NCBI GenBank assembly: GCA_900455155.1
Contig: UGUC01000002.1
Span: forward strand, 186,001-250,000
From: Providencia stuartii
Lineage (GTDB): Bacteria; Pseudomonadota; Gammaproteobacteria; Enterobacterales; Enterobacteriaceae
Direction: 5' to 3'
DNA: 64,000 bases
In this document: positions 13,323 through 24,467 of the stretch, in pieces
How positions within the stretch are numbered: position 1 is the stretch's first letter
How the letters are laid out: each line of letters starts with the position of its first letter
Translations under genes and position numbers: made by a program
Notes under the pieces: generated by a model
What the model saw: only the letters and a program-made list of their open reading frames with translations
What the model was told of the DNA's origin: nothing
The model's database searches: none

Positions 13323-14045
13323 GTGGAATCAATAATGTTTAATGTTGTTCTGTTTGGGGATGTTGAATTTCCTGCCGAGGATATCACCTCATTAACGGAG
13401 TCACATATTAAGTTGATTCCCATTACGGCCCTGACAGAGATAAAGTTTGCATATCAAGGGGTAATTTGTGATGAGGGAGCTCGTCAGCAACTCCTTGAAC
13501 AACTTCCTGAAAACACACCACTGTTAACTACGCAGGAATGGTCATGTCCAGAGCATCTCGATCGGTTTCTTATTCAACTGTATACCGGATATCGATTAAC
13601 GCAATTAGCTAAGAATTTAACGCACCACCAAATTATTTGTTTTCACAGTCGTCATAAATATTTATTGATGGCTTATTCCCCGAAGGGATATAAAGCAACA
13701 GGTAAATTTGTGGCGGGTATTCAAAAAAATAGCGAACTCACTGAGGTTTACACCCAATATCGTTATCAACTACTGGCTATTTTAGCCACAACACCAGCTC
13801 GCAAGTTACAAGTCAATGCGCTTCAACATATACAAGGCTATTTTAAATATAAAGCGACAAGAGATGAAAAAGTCCGTTTGGGGTGGCTAATCAATGATTA
13901 TCAAGCGGGTTATCTTTCTATTAATAATCCGTTATCGATGATATTGCAGTTGCTCACTCAATACCCTGATAGTTATATCAGTGAGCAACTTTACTTATCA
14001 CCATATCCGGGATGTGAAAAAATCAGAGCATTACTTCAATTTTGA
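13323..14045 (+). CDS. YbgA/DUF1722 family protein with an unusual N-terminus
   Basis: The C-terminal two thirds (residues about 100-240) match the DUF1722/YbgA family: [18 protein letters not shown], the LQHIQGYFK helix, [19 protein letters not shown] and [16 protein letters not shown]. YbgA proteins have no assigned reaction and often neighbour photolyase genes, absent here. The first 95 residues are not the DUF523 domain that commonly precedes DUF1722, and I do not recognise them. The start is taken as GTG at 13323, 6 bp after AAGGAG; the in-frame ATG at 13335 is too far from it. The 3' end overlaps nadD by 10 bp convergently. Confidence 0.8.
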   Translation: MESIMFNVVLFGDVEFPAEDITSLTESHIKLIPITALTEIKFAYQGVICDEGARQQLLEQLPENTPLLTTQEWSCPEHLDRFLIQLYTGYRLTQLAKNLTHHQIICFHSRHKYLLMAYSPKGYKATGKFVAGIQKNSELTEVYTQYRYQLLAILATTPARKLQVNALQHIQGYFKYKATRDEKVRLGWLINDYQAGYLSINNPLSMILQLLTQYPDSYISEQLYLSPYPGCEKIRALLQF

Positions 14046-14692
14046 TAGAGGTGCTGCTGTTTGATATAAGCCATGACAGAAGCGGGGATCAAATCATCAT
14101 TTAGATGGCCGGCACTTAAGCTATGACGGATTTCGGTGGCTGAAATATCAATGAGTGGCGTATCACCAAGGAAAATATAACCGTTCGGTGCTTGGCTCAG
14201 CTTATTGGTATCCTCTGTTCTGTGTTTTTTTAACCATGCTTGCATTTGCGGCTCACTGAAATTGGTCGCATAACCGGGGCGTGAGCAAACTAATAAATGG
14301 CATTTATCCAACAGCTGTTCCCAACCATTCCATGTCTGGATCGACAATAACGAATCTTGACCAATAATGAATGCTAACGGCTGCTCTGGACCCATCTCAG
14401 TACGTAATGAGGTTAAGGTTTCTATCGTGTAGGATGGGCTATTACGCTCAAGCTCTCTGGTATCGATGGTAAACAGCGGGTTATCTTGTATCGCTAGACG
14501 TACCATGTCTAATCGTTGAGCTGGGCTAGCTTCTGGTTGAGGTCGGTGCGGCGGCACATGATTTGGCAACAAAATCACTTTTTGTAAGCCAACTTGCTTG
14601 GCTAATGCTTCTACTGGGCGTAGATGGCCATAATGTATCGGGTCAAATGTCCCACCAAATAACGCTTGAAGGCCTTTGGTCTTAAAGGTCAT
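14036..14692 (-). CDS. nadD: Nicotinate-nucleotide adenylyltransferase NadD
   Basis: Makes nicotinate adenine dinucleotide from NaMN and ATP in NAD synthesis. The 218 residues carry [16 protein letters not shown] (HxGH nucleotidyltransferase motif), [10 protein letters not shown] and the C-terminal ISATEIR motif. It overlaps the holA end by 11 bp, as in the usual holA-nadD arrangement. Confidence 0.96.
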   Translation of the reverse strand: MTFKTKGLQALFGGTFDPIHYGHLRPVEALAKQVGLQKVILLPNHVPPHRPQPEASPAQRLDMVRLAIQDNPLFTIDTRELERNSPSYTIETLTSLRTEMGPEQPLAFIIGQDSLLSIQTWNGWEQLLDKCHLLVCSRPGYATNFSEPQMQAWLKKHRTEDTNKLSQAPNGYIFLGDTPLIDISATEIRHSLSAGHLNDDLIPASVMAYIKQQHLYQN

Positions 14693-15716
14693 GGATAAAA
14701 CTCTCTGGTAAGGCTTTGGTACATACTAACATAGACAAGGATTGTAGGTCAGGCCACACCGAGTGGCTAAAGTCTTGTTTGGCATGTAGCTCTGCTTGTG
14801 TTAGCAACAAAAGTGCGGATTGTAATTGATGTAAGCTTAGACGTTGTAATGCTGCGCTCAATAATGGTCGGCGGCTTTGCCAAATCTTATGCTGATCAAA
14901 CAAGGTTTTTAATGGCGTGGTAACCGATTGGCGTTTTAATGTCAGTAGTAGCATTAATTCACGTTGGATAGCCCGTAAGAGGATGACCGTTTCAGTATCT
15001 TCACGTTGAAGCTGTTCGAGAATATGCCAAGCGCGCCGTGATTTGCCGGCTAATAAGGCATCAACCCAATGATATGGCGTAAAATGTGCAGCATCATTCA
15101 CGGCAGTTTCGACACGTGGCAAGGTTAATTTACCATCGGGGTAGAGTAGCGATAATCGCTCAAGTGCTTGTGCCAACGCGAGTAAATTCCCTTCATAACA
15201 GTAGCAAAGGAGTTGGTTGGCCTCTGTTTCTAAAGAGAGCTGCATATTGTGCGCCCGTTTTGCAACCCACTGAGGTAGGCGCTGATATTCAGGCGTTAGA
15301 CAACTGATATAGACAGCTTCATGGCTGATAGCTTTAAACCAAGCACTGTTTTCTTGTGCTTTGGTGAGTTTTTGCCCGCGAAGCAATAGCAGGATATCCG
15401 GGTGAAGAAGTTGAGATAATTGAATCAGCTTTTCCGCCATAGCAGCACTAGGGCCATTTTCTGGCAGGATCAACGTCAGTGATTGACGGCTTGTAAATAG
15501 GCTCAGGGCTTGGCAGAGGCTGAATATTTCGTCCCAATCAGTGTGCTGTTCAAGTGAAAAGGTGAAATGCTCTTCAAACCCTTGAGTTTGAGCCGTTTTT
15601 CGGATGGCATCTTGGCTTTCTTGAATTAATAGGGGCTCATTGCCCCAGATTAAATAGCGGCCTCTCAGAGACTCTTGTAACTGAGAGGTCAACTGTTCAG
15701 GATAGATACGGATCAT
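14682..15716 (-). CDS. holA: DNA polymerase III delta subunit HolA
   Basis: Clamp-loader subunit that opens the beta sliding clamp. The 344-residue protein (343 in E. coli) matches the family: [33 protein letters not shown] and the [22 protein letters not shown] lid segment. Its ATG overlaps the lptE stop (TAATG), a coupled pair. Confidence 0.95.
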   Translation of the reverse strand: MIRIYPEQLTSQLQESLRGRYLIWGNEPLLIQESQDAIRKTAQTQGFEEHFTFSLEQHTDWDEIFSLCQALSLFTSRQSLTLILPENGPSAAMAEKLIQLSQLLHPDILLLLRGQKLTKAQENSAWFKAISHEAVYISCLTPEYQRLPQWVAKRAHNMQLSLETEANQLLCYCYEGNLLALAQALERLSLLYPDGKLTLPRVETAVNDAAHFTPYHWVDALLAGKSRRAWHILEQLQREDTETVILLRAIQRELMLLLTLKRQSVTTPLKTLFDQHKIWQSRRPLLSAALQRLSLHQLQSALLLLTQAELHAKQDFSHSVWPDLQSLSMLVCTKALPESFIHDL

Positions 15717-16255
15717 TATGGTTCAACAACAGGAACAACAGCTTTAGCGTTAGCTTTCTCAAGTTCGGCAGTATGAACAATTAACAGTTTACGGACTAAT
15801 ATCCGCGCTGCTTGTTCCCGCATCTCTTGTTTAACCAATTCATTTTCAGCATCTTTTGCAAGAGCTTCTAATGGGTTATCAAAGAAAGTACGCTCAACTT
15901 GGCTTTGTAACGGGTAAACCGAACCATTTGGCATCATGACTTGAGCATTGAGCACAAAGGTCAATTGTTTCTCTGCCGCTTTACCATCTTGGTAAATCGA
16001 TACGGTTTCTGTTTTTTCTGACGATCCCGTAATTTTTAAAATTGGGATATCAGCGCTGCCATTTTCAACAAGCGTCACATTATTGAGCCTGAGTTGCTCC
16101 CTAACGGCTCTGGTTAGAGAGCTATAAGGTGCATTAGAACTTAACTGTAACGTCTTCAGTTCCTCAGGGATCTGTGTCGTTCCTTGAAGGCGAAAACCGC
16201 AACCTGCGGTGACTAGCACCGACAGGCTCAGTAATAAAGTTATCAGATAGCGCAC
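15716..16255 (-). CDS. lptE: LPS-assembly lipoprotein LptE
   Basis: Outer-membrane lipoprotein that plugs the LptD barrel and helps LPS insertion. A signal peptide with lipobox TAGC is followed by [19 protein letters not shown], typical of LptE. The protein has 179 residues and lies 12 bp after leuS in the conserved leuS-lptE-holA-nadD order. Confidence 0.95.
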   Translation of the reverse strand: MRYLITLLLSLSVLVTAGCGFRLQGTTQIPEELKTLQLSSNAPYSSLTRAVREQLRLNNVTLVENGSADIPILKITGSSEKTETVSIYQDGKAAEKQLTFVLNAQVMMPNGSVYPLQSQVERTFFDNPLEALAKDAENELVKQEMREQAARILVRKLLIVHTAELEKANAKAVVPVVEP

Positions 16256-16267
16256 CTGGCCTCCTTA

Positions 16268-18850
16268 TCAGCCAACAACCAAGTTTAGTAATTTACCTGG
16301 TACATAAATTACTTTACGAATAGTAACGCCTTCGAGGTATTTCGAGACGCTATACTCTTTTGTTGCCATATCTAACACAAAGTCTTGCACTGCATCAGCA
16401 GGTACAGTGATACGACCACGCACTTTACCATTAACTTGGATAACGACTAATTTAGTGTCATCAACCATGGCTTTTTCGTCAGCGACAGGCCAGCTTGCAA
16501 AATCGACATCATCGGTGTGACCTAATGCTTTCCACATTTCGAAACATGCATGTGGAATAATAGGTGACAGCATCAAGGTGATCGCTTCAAGTGACTCTTG
16601 CATCAATGCACGATCTTGTTCGGTCTCTTGTGGTGCACGAACTAATTTGTTCATGAACTCCATGATAGCGGCAATCGCAGTGTTAAACGCATAGCGACGG
16701 TCAAAATCATCGGTCACTTTAGCAATGGTTTTATGTAAGTCGCGACGTAAGTCTTTCTGCTCTGTCGTTAATGTGCTGACATCAAGCGGCTGAGTTGCCC
16801 CTTTTTGTGAGTGCTCATGAACGATACGCCATACACGACGGACAAAACGGTTTGCCCCTTCGACGCTAGACTCTTGCCATTCAAGGGTTAGCTCTGGTGG
16901 TGCCGCAAACATCATAAATAGGCGCACGGTATCGGCACCGTATTTTTCAACCATCAATTGTGGGTCAATACCATTGTTTTTCGACTTAGACATTTTGCTC
17001 ATGCCAGTATAAACCAGCTCATGTCCTTCGGTATCAACGGCTTTGATAATACGGTTTTTGTCGTCGCGCTCTACAGTGACATCACTTGGCGAAACCCAAA
17101 CACGCTGACCATCACTGCCGGTATAGTAGAAGGCATCTGCCAGTACCATACCTTGACATAATAGGCGTTTTGCTGGTTCATCTGAGTTGACTAGGCCTGC
17201 ATCACGCATCAATTTGTGGAAGAAACGGAAATACATTAAGTGCATGATGGCGTGTTCAATACCACCAATGTATTGGTCCACTGGTAACCAGTAATTCGCA
17301 GCAGCCGGATCCAACATGCCTTCATCAAATTGTGGGCAAGTGTAACGAGCATAGTACCAAGATGACTCCATAAAGGTGTCAAAGGTATCGGTTTCACGTA
17401 AAGCTGGCTGACCATTGATGGTGGTTTTCGCCCATTCTGGATCCGCTTTAATTGGGCTGGTGATACCGTCCATTTCGACATCTTCTGGCAAAATCACTGG
17501 CAGTTGATCTTCAGGAACAGGAACAACTGTGCCATCTTCTAATGTTGCCATTGGAATTGGTGCGCCCCAGTAGCGTTGGCGAGAAACACCCCAGTCACGT
17601 AAACGGTAGTTCACTTTACGTTGACCCACGCCGATAGCGACTAATTTGTCTGCGATAGCATTGAAGCCAGCGGTATTATCTAAGCCGCTAAATTCGCCTG
17701 AGTTGATCAATGCAAATTTTTCAGTCATCGCTTCTTGAGAAATATCAGGCTCATTGCCTTCAGCGTCGGCAATAACCACTTTTAGTGGCAGGTTATATTT
17801 ATGGGCAAACTCCCAGTCACGTTGGTCGTGAGCAGGTACAGCCATCACCGCACCGGTGCCATATTCCATCAACACAAAGTTGGCTACCCAGATAGGTAAT
17901 TTTTCTTGGGTGAGTGGATGAATAACATAAAGGCCAGTTGGCATCCCTTTTTTATCCATGGTCGCCATATCAGCTTCGGCTGTTTTGGTATTACGGCATT
18001 CATCGATAAAGTTGGCTAATTCGGCATTTTTTTCTGCGGCTTCGAGTGCTAATGGGTGACCCGCAGCAACCGCCACATAAGTTGCACCCATGAAAGTATC
18101 AGGGCGAGTGGTATATACGGTTAATTTGTCATCACGATCGGCAACGTTAAAGGTGATTTCGACACCCTCAGAGCGCCCAATCCAGTTACGTTGCATGGTT
18201 TTGACTTGCTCAGGCCAATCATCAAGCTTATCAAGATCGTTTAGCAACTCTTCAGCATAATCGGTGATTTTAATAAACCATTGAGGAATTTCTTTACGCT
18301 CGACGGGCGTATCACAGCGCCAGCAGCAGCCATCGATAACCTGTTCGTTGGCGAGTACGGTTAAATCATGTGGACACCAGTTTACAGCAGAGGTTTTTTT
18401 GTAGACTAAGCCTTTTTCATAGAGCTTAGTAAAGAACCATTGTTCCCAACGATAGTATTCAGGCGTACAAGTGGTAACTTCGCGATCCCAATCGTAGCCA
18501 AAGCCCAGCATTTTTAACTGGCCTTTCATGTAATCGATATTGGCATAGGTCCATGGTGCAGGTGCTGTTTTATTTTTGACAGCCGCGCCTTCAGCAGGTA
18601 AGCCAAACGCATCCCAACCGATTGGTTGTAAAACGTTTTTACCTAATAGGCGTTGATAACGGGAGATCACATCACCCATAGTGTAGTTGCGCACATGGCC
18701 CATGTGTAGTCGACCAGAAGGGTAAGGTAGCATGGACAGGCAGTAGTATTTCTCTTTGCTGTTGTCTTCTGTCACTTTAAATGTGGCTTTTTCATCCCAG
18801 TGACGCTGTACTTTTGGCTCTATATCTTCTGGACGATATTGTTCTTGCAT
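16268..18850 (-). CDS. leuS: Leucyl-tRNA synthetase
   Basis: Charges tRNA-Leu. The 860 residues match E. coli LeuS end to end, including the HIGH-type motif ([14 protein letters not shown]), the CP1 editing domain with [12 protein letters not shown], the KMSKSKNNG motif and the C-terminal [17 protein letters not shown]. There is no frame defect despite the length. Confidence 0.97.
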   Translation of the reverse strand: MQEQYRPEDIEPKVQRHWDEKATFKVTEDNSKEKYYCLSMLPYPSGRLHMGHVRNYTMGDVISRYQRLLGKNVLQPIGWDAFGLPAEGAAVKNKTAPAPWTYANIDYMKGQLKMLGFGYDWDREVTTCTPEYYRWEQWFFTKLYEKGLVYKKTSAVNWCPHDLTVLANEQVIDGCCWRCDTPVERKEIPQWFIKITDYAEELLNDLDKLDDWPEQVKTMQRNWIGRSEGVEITFNVADRDDKLTVYTTRPDTFMGATYVAVAAGHPLALEAAEKNAELANFIDECRNTKTAEADMATMDKKGMPTGLYVIHPLTQEKLPIWVANFVLMEYGTGAVMAVPAHDQRDWEFAHKYNLPLKVVIADAEGNEPDISQEAMTEKFALINSGEFSGLDNTAGFNAIADKLVAIGVGQRKVNYRLRDWGVSRQRYWGAPIPMATLEDGTVVPVPEDQLPVILPEDVEMDGITSPIKADPEWAKTTINGQPALRETDTFDTFMESSWYYARYTCPQFDEGMLDPAAANYWLPVDQYIGGIEHAIMHLMYFRFFHKLMRDAGLVNSDEPAKRLLCQGMVLADAFYYTGSDGQRVWVSPSDVTVERDDKNRIIKAVDTEGHELVYTGMSKMSKSKNNGIDPQLMVEKYGADTVRLFMMFAAPPELTLEWQESSVEGANRFVRRVWRIVHEHSQKGATQPLDVSTLTTEQKDLRRDLHKTIAKVTDDFDRRYAFNTAIAAIMEFMNKLVRAPQETEQDRALMQESLEAITLMLSPIIPHACFEMWKALGHTDDVDFASWPVADEKAMVDDTKLVVIQVNGKVRGRITVPADAVQDFVLDMATKEYSVSKYLEGVTIRKVIYVPGKLLNLVVG

Positions 18851-19281
18851 GGCACCGATAATCCTATGGTGAATAAATGCTACTCAGTAGCGTTAATGTC
18901 TTTCTATAAGTTAGATCCGCATAGCATAGCGGATCCTACCCTAAAACAACAATAGTTGATTAGCTGAACCGACGGGGAAAGCTGGATATTGTTTTTGGGG
19001 GGCGGTGTCAGAATATTTTATTCCGATGAGCATCAAACTTAACTAAAAAACAGTAAGATTGGTAGTGTTTCACGCAAAAAAACTCAAAAAGCCAGCAAAT
19101 ATTGGGCAATACATAGGGAGGGGTATTTATTCACTCTATTTTATTAGCACTAAAGTGCAAAGATCTCCTAGAAACATAAAAAAGCATCAATAAATTATAT
19201 CAATTAACAAAACCTATTTGAGTTGTTTGAGTACCTTAATCCACTGATTTCGTTTTTGCCTATGCTATTAGGGAGGGCGTT
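18851..19281. other. Intergenic region upstream of leuS
   Basis: A 430-bp AT-rich stretch between the leuS start and a broken GFA-like gene. It must contain the leuS promoter. I see no T-box, tRNA or coding frame. GGGAGGG at 19271-19277 is the ribosome site of the plus-strand remnant. Confidence 0.4.
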
Positions 19282-19689
19282 GTGATTGAAAAACGAACTC
19301 AGTGCCATTGTGGTACAGTGAAATTTAAGGTTGCGTTGACTGATAGATATAACACAGCAAGAAGATGTCACTGTTCTTTTTGCCGAATGTGTGGGGTAAT
19401 CGCAATCTTTGCGCCCTTGTCAGAGACACTATTTTAGAAGGAAAAGATAAACTAACGGAATATCGTTTTAACACAAAGCAAGCCGCCCTCTTTTTATTCA
19501 ATCTGCGGAATTTATACTTTTCATCAAAGACGCTCAACCCCACAAGAGTATGGAGTAAAGGTTGCTTGCATTGAAGGTGTCTCTCCCTTTGATTTTGCAT
19601 CGGTCAATGTGATGGATGGAAGACATCTTCCGAAAGAGAGGGAGGTGTTGTTGGTCAACTTATTTATAAAAGTAAACATTGAACGCTAA
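19282..19689 (+). pseudogene. GFA/CENP-V family protein remnant, two frameshifts
   Basis: Starting at GTG 19282 the frame gives QCHCGTVKF and RRCHCSFCRM, the zinc-binding cysteine pattern of the glutathione-dependent formaldehyde-activating (GFA) family. It then breaks. DTILEGKDKLTEYRFNTKQA continues in a second frame. CGIYTFHQRRSTPQEYGV and VACIEGVSPFDFASVNVMDG, the family's C-terminal half, return to the first frame and end at TAA 19689. The net shifts are one -1 and one +1. The substrate of this subgroup is unknown. Confidence 0.8.
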
Positions 19690-19692
19690 TGT

Positions 19693-20226
19693 TTATAATG
19701 TTTTATACCAAAATAATGCGACTTCATGGGCATTTTCCGTGCATAAATAGAGCGCTTTATCATAACCATGAATGCGAAAACCGTGTTTGTGATAGAACTT
19801 AGCGGCTGTGGTATTCGTAGATTGAGATTCTAATCTGATGTGATGTAAACCATTGTCGGTTGCCCAAGCTTCAATTTTTTCTAGTAATTGTTTGGCGATA
19901 CCTTTACCTCTATATGGCTCATCGATGGCCAATTCATCAAGTTGAGCCATTCCATTCCAGCAAAGACTTGCACAGGCATAGCCAATCGTTTTATCCCCCA
20001 ATTTCGCAACATATAAAACACCTAAACTTTCTTGTTCATTCAACCACTGCTCAGGAGAGAAATGATAATCCTTTAGGTAGGGCTTAATCGCTTTTTTCCT
20101 GTTTATATCGTCATAGGGATGGAGTAACTCATCAGTTATCATCACATTAAAATTACAGGCAGAAACATCCAGAACCGTATCGTCTTGTAAAGGGGTAATT
20201 GTTATTTGTTGATCATTTTTCATCAT
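19693..20226 (-). CDS. GNAT acetyltransferase, streptothricin-acetyltransferase-like
   Basis: The 177-residue protein has the GNAT acetyl-CoA loop YRGKGIAKQLLEKIEAWA (consensus QxxGxG/A) and the segment HIRLESQSTNTTAAKFYHKHGFRI, followed by ALFWYKTL. This arrangement resembles Sat/SatA streptothricin N-acetyltransferases more than RimI types. The resemblance is from memory, and resistance function is an inference. It stands alone between the GFA remnant and the glt operon. Confidence 0.75.
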   Translation of the reverse strand: MMKNDQQITITPLQDDTVLDVSACNFNVMITDELLHPYDDINRKKAIKPYLKDYHFSPEQWLNEQESLGVLYVAKLGDKTIGYACASLCWNGMAQLDELAIDEPYRGKGIAKQLLEKIEAWATDNGLHHIRLESQSTNTTAAKFYHKHGFRIHGYDKALYLCTENAHEVALFWYKTL

Positions 20227-20347
20227 GAGGCTTAGATTATTAGATTGATATTAATTAGGTTTTTAATCTATATCTGTATGTATTGTCGAGCAACAAATAT
20301 TTAGATAAAACAAAATAGAAAGGTATAAGAGTGTCGTGCAGGGGGCA

Positions 20348-20376
20348 GCCATAGAGAGGTAGTCTCTCCCTATGGC
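20348..20376 (-). terminator. Hairpin downstream of gltL
   Basis: GCCATAG-AGAG and CTCT-CC-CTATGGC form a long imperfect hairpin 10 bp past the gltL stop. No T tract follows on the minus strand, so it may stabilise mRNA ends rather than terminate. Confidence 0.4.
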
Positions 20377-20385
20377 TTGCAATAA

Positions 20386-21112
20386 TTAATGCAGTATTTT
20401 CGCGAGGAAATCTTTAGCTCTATCAGATTGCGGATTAGCAAAAAAGTCTTCTTTTTTACTGTCTTCAACAATCTTTCCTTCATCCATAAAAATCACACGG
20501 TTAGCGACTTTCTTAGCGAAACCCATTTCGTGGGTAACGACCATCATAGTCATACCCTCGTTTGCTAATTCGACCATAACATCAAGCACTTCATTGATCA
20601 TTTCAGGGTCAAGTGCTGATGTTGGCTCGTCAAATAACATTGCAACGGGATCCATACACAAGGCTCGAGCAATTGCCACACGCTGCTGCTGCCCACCCCG
20701 AAAGCTGGGAAGGAAACTTATTTGCATGGCTTGCTAGCCCAACGCGTTCGAGTAATTTCAACCCTTTTGCTTCAGCCTCTTTTTTATTTCTATTTAGCAC
20801 CTTTACTTGGGCCAGTGTTAAATTTTCTATAATAGAAAGATGCGGGAATAGCTCAAAGTGTTGGAATACCATGCCAACTTTAGAGCGAAGTTTTGCCAAA
20901 TCAGTTTTTTTATCATTGACTTGGATACCATTTACAAAAATTTCACCCTGTTGAACTGGCTCAAGGCCATTCACTGTTTTTATTAATGTGGATTTACCAG
21001 AGCCTGATGGTCCACAGACAACCACGACTTCGCCTTTTTTGACTTCAGTTGTACAGTCTGTGAGTACCTGAAACTGGCCATACCATTTAGAGATATTTTT
21101 CAGGGTAATCAT
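20386..21112 (-). pseudogene. gltL: Glutamate/aspartate ABC transporter ATPase GltL, frameshifted
   Basis: ATP-binding subunit of the GltIJKL importer. It shows Walker A GPSGSGKST, Q-loop MVFQHFELFPHLS, and in the second frame the signature [13 protein letters not shown], Walker [15 protein letters not shown] and the H-loop VVTHEMGFA. The break lies exactly in LSGGQQQ: four C at 20696-20699 (G4 in the gene) where three restore QLSGGQQQR. Joined length is about 241 residues, as in E. coli. Its ATG overlaps the gltK stop by 4 bp. Confidence 0.93.
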
Positions 21113-21789
21113 GTAACAGTCCTTTTCTTAAGATAATTCACCAGCATTGAAGCGCCGAAACTGATAATAAAGTACACGAAACCTGCAAACAATATCATTT
21201 CTACTTGTGTACCATCACGCTCACCAATATTGGTTGCCGTACGGAAGAAATCCGTCAAACTCAGTACATAAACTAATGATGAATCCTGAAATAGCACAAT
21301 GCCTTGTGTTAATAACAGAGGGATCATCGCTTTAAAGGCTTGAGGCAAGATGACTAACCTCATTGTTTGCATATGCGTCATGCCCAGTGCAAGTGCGGCA
21401 GATGCTTGGCCTCGTGAAATACTCTGAATACCTGCTCGAATAATCTCAGAGTAGTAGGCGGCTTCAAAAAGCGAGAAGGCTACCATTGCTGAAATTAAAC
21501 GGATATCACTTTTTGGTGATATGCCTAGAACATTTTGGACTAAGTTAGGCACAATCAGATAGAACCACAACAATACCATGACTAATGGGATAGAGCGGAA
21601 CGTATTTACGTACAGTGCAGCGAACCAACTGATAGGTTTAAAAGTAGATAGACGCATCACGGCGAGAACCGTTCCCCACAATATCCCCACGACAATAGCC
21701 GTAATGGTAATTTTAGCGGTGACGACTAACCCATCAAGAAGAAATGGCCAACTTGGGGCGATGGAGCTCCAATCAAATTCATAGAACAT
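21109..21789 (-). CDS. gltK: Glutamate/aspartate ABC transporter permease GltK
   Basis: Inner-membrane permease of the polar amino acid type. The 226 residues begin [10 protein letters not shown] like E. coli GltK (224). They have about five membrane segments and the EAA loop [27 protein letters not shown]. It starts 1 bp after gltJ and overlaps gltL by 4 bp. Confidence 0.95.
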   Translation of the reverse strand: MFYEFDWSSIAPSWPFLLDGLVVTAKITITAIVVGILWGTVLAVMRLSTFKPISWFAALYVNTFRSIPLVMVLLWFYLIVPNLVQNVLGISPKSDIRLISAMVAFSLFEAAYYSEIIRAGIQSISRGQASAALALGMTHMQTMRLVILPQAFKAMIPLLLTQGIVLFQDSSLVYVLSLTDFFRTATNIGERDGTQVEMILFAGFVYFIISFGASMLVNYLKKRTVT

Positions 21790-21790
21790 A

Positions 21791-22531
21791 TTATCGCCCT
21801 CCTAATGTGCCGGGTAAGCGAACTTTACGTTCTAACAAATTCATTAACAGCATAATGATCAAATTGATGCCAACATAGGCAAGCGTGATCGCAGTGAATG
21901 ATTCCCAAGCATGGGCAGAATAATCAAGCAACTTACCTGCTTGGGCTGCCATATCAACGAGGCCGATAGTGGAAGCTATCGCCGAGTTTTTCACTAAGTT
22001 AAGCATCTCGGATGTCATTGGTGGCAAAATGACACGATACGCATTGGGTAAAAGCACATAGCGATAAGTTTGTGGCAAGGTCAGCCCCATAGCGAGACCG
22101 GCGTTTTTTTGCCCTCTTGGTAATGATTGTATTGCCGCTCTTACTTGTTCAGTCATACGGGCGGCGGTAAATAAACCAAGGCACAGTGTTGAAGAGATAA
22201 AAAATTGATAGTTAGGATCTAAGTCCATTTTGAACCAGTCGCCGATAGAACGGGGTAACAGCTCTGGGATCACTAAATACCAAGTAAAAAATTGAACAAT
22301 TAAAGGGACATTACGAAATAGCTCGACATAAACGGTTCCTATCATCGCTAAAAAGCGATTAGGCACGGTACGTAAAATACCAAAGAACGAGCCGACCAGA
22401 AAAGCAATGATCCAAGCACAGATAGAAAGTGCGACAGTGACTTCTAAGCCAGATAATAACCAACCTAAATAGGTGGTATTCCCAAAAGGGGCTTCCTGTA
22501 GGAAAATCCCCCAATTCCAATTGATTGACAT
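21791..22531 (-). CDS. gltJ: Glutamate/aspartate ABC transporter permease GltJ
   Basis: Second permease of the importer. From [18 protein letters not shown] at 22531 the product has 246 residues, the E. coli length. The ATG at 22552 would add seven residues without family support. It contains the EAA loop [28 protein letters not shown] and the C-terminal [10 protein letters not shown]. Confidence 0.95.
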   Translation of the reverse strand: MSINWNWGIFLQEAPFGNTTYLGWLLSGLEVTVALSICAWIIAFLVGSFFGILRTVPNRFLAMIGTVYVELFRNVPLIVQFFTWYLVIPELLPRSIGDWFKMDLDPNYQFFISSTLCLGLFTAARMTEQVRAAIQSLPRGQKNAGLAMGLTLPQTYRYVLLPNAYRVILPPMTSEMLNLVKNSAIASTIGLVDMAAQAGKLLDYSAHAWESFTAITLAYVGINLIIMLLMNLLERKVRLPGTLGGR

Positions 22532-22583
22532 AATTCTACTTCCTGTGGGCAATTTAGATTGACCCTACTACTGGTGAGAAAGT

Positions 22584-22608
22584 GCAAGGCGGGGAACGAC
22601 CGCCTTGC
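22584..22608 (-). repeat. Hairpin in the gltI-gltJ gap (SroC position)
   Basis: A perfect 9-bp stem (GCAAGGCGG with CCGCCTTGC) and 7-nt loop sit in the 114-bp gltI-gltJ gap. In E. coli and Salmonella this position yields the SroC sponge RNA. Only the location suggests that here; the sequence is not recognised. Confidence 0.45.
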
Positions 22609-22645
22609 AAATCCCACTTCAGTAACACCCTGTTTGTCTTTTTAT

Positions 22646-23539
22646 TTAGTTAAGTGCTTTGTCATTAGGTGATTTGAACAACTCTTTCATTTCATCTGAT
22701 AACGTGAATTTCAAGTTAAGATTTTTTGGTGGGATAGGTTGGTTAAACCAACGGTCAAATGATTTTTCAGCCGTACCAGAAGTTTGTGCCTTCGCGATAG
22801 TTTCATCGACTAACGCCTTAAACTGAGGATCATCTTTGCGTAGCATACAGCCATAAGCTTCTTCTGTTTGCGGTTTGCCTACAATCTCCCAAATATCTGG
22901 TTTTTTCGCTTTTGCACGTTCACCTGCTAACAACGCATCATCCATCATAAAGGCGACAGCGCGGCCAGATTCAAGGGTACGGAATGAGTCACCATGATCT
23001 TTTGCACTGATAATGCGCATTTTCATATTTTTTTCGTCGTTAAGTTTATTGAGCAAAATTTCAGACGTTGTTCCAGAGGTAACAACGACGTTTTTACCCG
23101 CGAGGTCGGCGAAGTCTTTGACTCCAGAGTCATTTTTAGTAAGTAGACGAGTACCAACTACGAAAATCGTATTTGAAAACGCAGCTTGTTTTTGTCTTTC
23201 TAAGTTATTGGTCGTTGAACCACACTCAAAATCATAGGTACCATTTTGTAATAGCGGTATACGGTTTTGTGATGTAATAGGGATAAGCTTAACTTCGAGA
23301 TTAGGTTTGTTGAGTTTCTTTTTAACCGCATCAACGATTTCATTGGAGTAGTCTTGAGAGTAGCCGACCACTTTTTGGTTGTTGTCATAGTAAGAAAATG
23401 GAACGGATGACTCACGGTGGCCAACAACAATCACACCATTGTCGTTAATTTTTTTTAGAGTACCTGTTAGTTCTTCTGCTTGAACGGCACAAGTTGCTCC
23501 TAGCACCATCATCGATAATACAATCTTGCTCATACGCAT
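22646..23539 (-). CDS. gltI: Glutamate/aspartate periplasmic binding protein GltI
   Basis: Solute-binding component of the GltIJKL importer. It has a signal peptide (cleavage near AVQAEE) and then a sequence very close to E. coli GltI: GVIVVGHRESSVPFSYYDNNQK, CGSTTNN, VVTSGTTSE, DHGDSFRTLESGRAVAFMMDD and the two cysteines of the conserved disulfide. The 297 residues compare with 302 in E. coli. It is the first gene of the operon. Confidence 0.96.
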   Translation of the reverse strand: MRMSKIVLSMMVLGATCAVQAEELTGTLKKINDNGVIVVGHRESSVPFSYYDNNQKVVGYSQDYSNEIVDAVKKKLNKPNLEVKLIPITSQNRIPLLQNGTYDFECGSTTNNLERQKQAAFSNTIFVVGTRLLTKNDSGVKDFADLAGKNVVVTSGTTSEILLNKLNDEKNMKMRIISAKDHGDSFRTLESGRAVAFMMDDALLAGERAKAKKPDIWEIVGKPQTEEAYGCMLRKDDPQFKALVDETIAKAQTSGTAEKSFDRWFNQPIPPKNLNLKFTLSDEMKELFKSPNDKALN

Positions 23540-24023
23540 ATTTACAGCTCCTTTCTAAGATCGGAGATTTATCTCGTTTGTTGTGCTTGCTGATGTTTCG
23601 TGGATGCTATCAATACCACGATCACCTGCTGTATGTTTTAATATTGTTAAAAATTAAAGAAAAATGTTAAACAATGAAAATGAATTGTTTCAAAATCGGG
23701 AGCTATCTCGCATATTATTTGGGCAGTTCCTAATTTGTTGCACTATTACTGGGGAAAACTTTCCTAAAAAGGGTATTTATGCACCACTAGTGTGAAAAAT
23801 AATCTCATTTTCCTGTTGCTCGTGGGTATAATGCATCTTGTATGCCAATTTTTATCTTTAGGGGTGTAAATAGGATTGGGTTTGTAAAGTTAGCTCATGC
23901 TACTTGTACCGAGTCGTTTTGCTGTGTAAGATGTAACCTTGATTAAATTGGTTAAATTTAAATATTGAATTAACTTATCATTATTTAACAGTGTGATTTC
24001 AGGACGAAGAAATAGAGACACGC
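23540..24023. other. Divergent promoter region gltI / scs operon
   Basis: A 484-bp non-coding gap between divergent operons. It must hold both promoters. I could not assign -35/-10 boxes or a CpxR/CueR-type site with confidence. Confidence 0.4.
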
Positions 24024-24353
24024 ATGAACAGGCAACTCAAATTAGGCAAAGGATTAGTAGTACTCGCCTGTCTGATGGTTTTACTTTGTATTAATCAAAG
24101 AGCCGTTGGAGAGCGTCTTTTCGCCCATTTTTCGCCTCAAGACCCTGTCGTGCAAATGCAATCCAATGGTCAGTCTATGGTGTTTAAAACGGCTGTTTCG
24201 AGTGAAAAAAGCGCGCAATTGTCTTCTTGTGAATTGAGTGCTAAATCACTACTGACATTAAGTCCTGCTGCTATTGAACCTCTCTTTTTTGTTTTCCTTT
24301 CTATCACTGCGTTAGGTATTTTTTTACTCTCATTTATTTTCACGCAGAGCTAA
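24024..24353 (+). CDS. Small membrane protein at the ScsA position
   Basis: A 109-residue protein with an N-terminal hydrophobic helix (residues 10-26), a periplasm-like middle and a C-terminal membrane segment (residues 85-107). It lies 114 bp upstream of scsB, the position of scsA in Salmonella-type scsABCD loci. I do not recognise motifs that prove ScsA identity. A single cysteine (SSCELS) lies in the loop, and a copper-response role is inferred from context only. Confidence 0.65.
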   Translation: MNRQLKLGKGLVVLACLMVLLCINQRAVGERLFAHFSPQDPVVQMQSNGQSMVFKTAVSSEKSAQLSSCELSAKSLLTLSPAAIEPLFFVFLSITALGIFLLSFIFTQS

Positions 24354-24467
24354 GCGTGAGGATAAACATCCCCCACCAAGAGTTAGGCTCCATTTACAAT
24401 ATTGCAATCTTCGAGATTAGAACACCATCACGTTCAGCTTGTTGGTGTATTTTATTCTGGAGGAATT

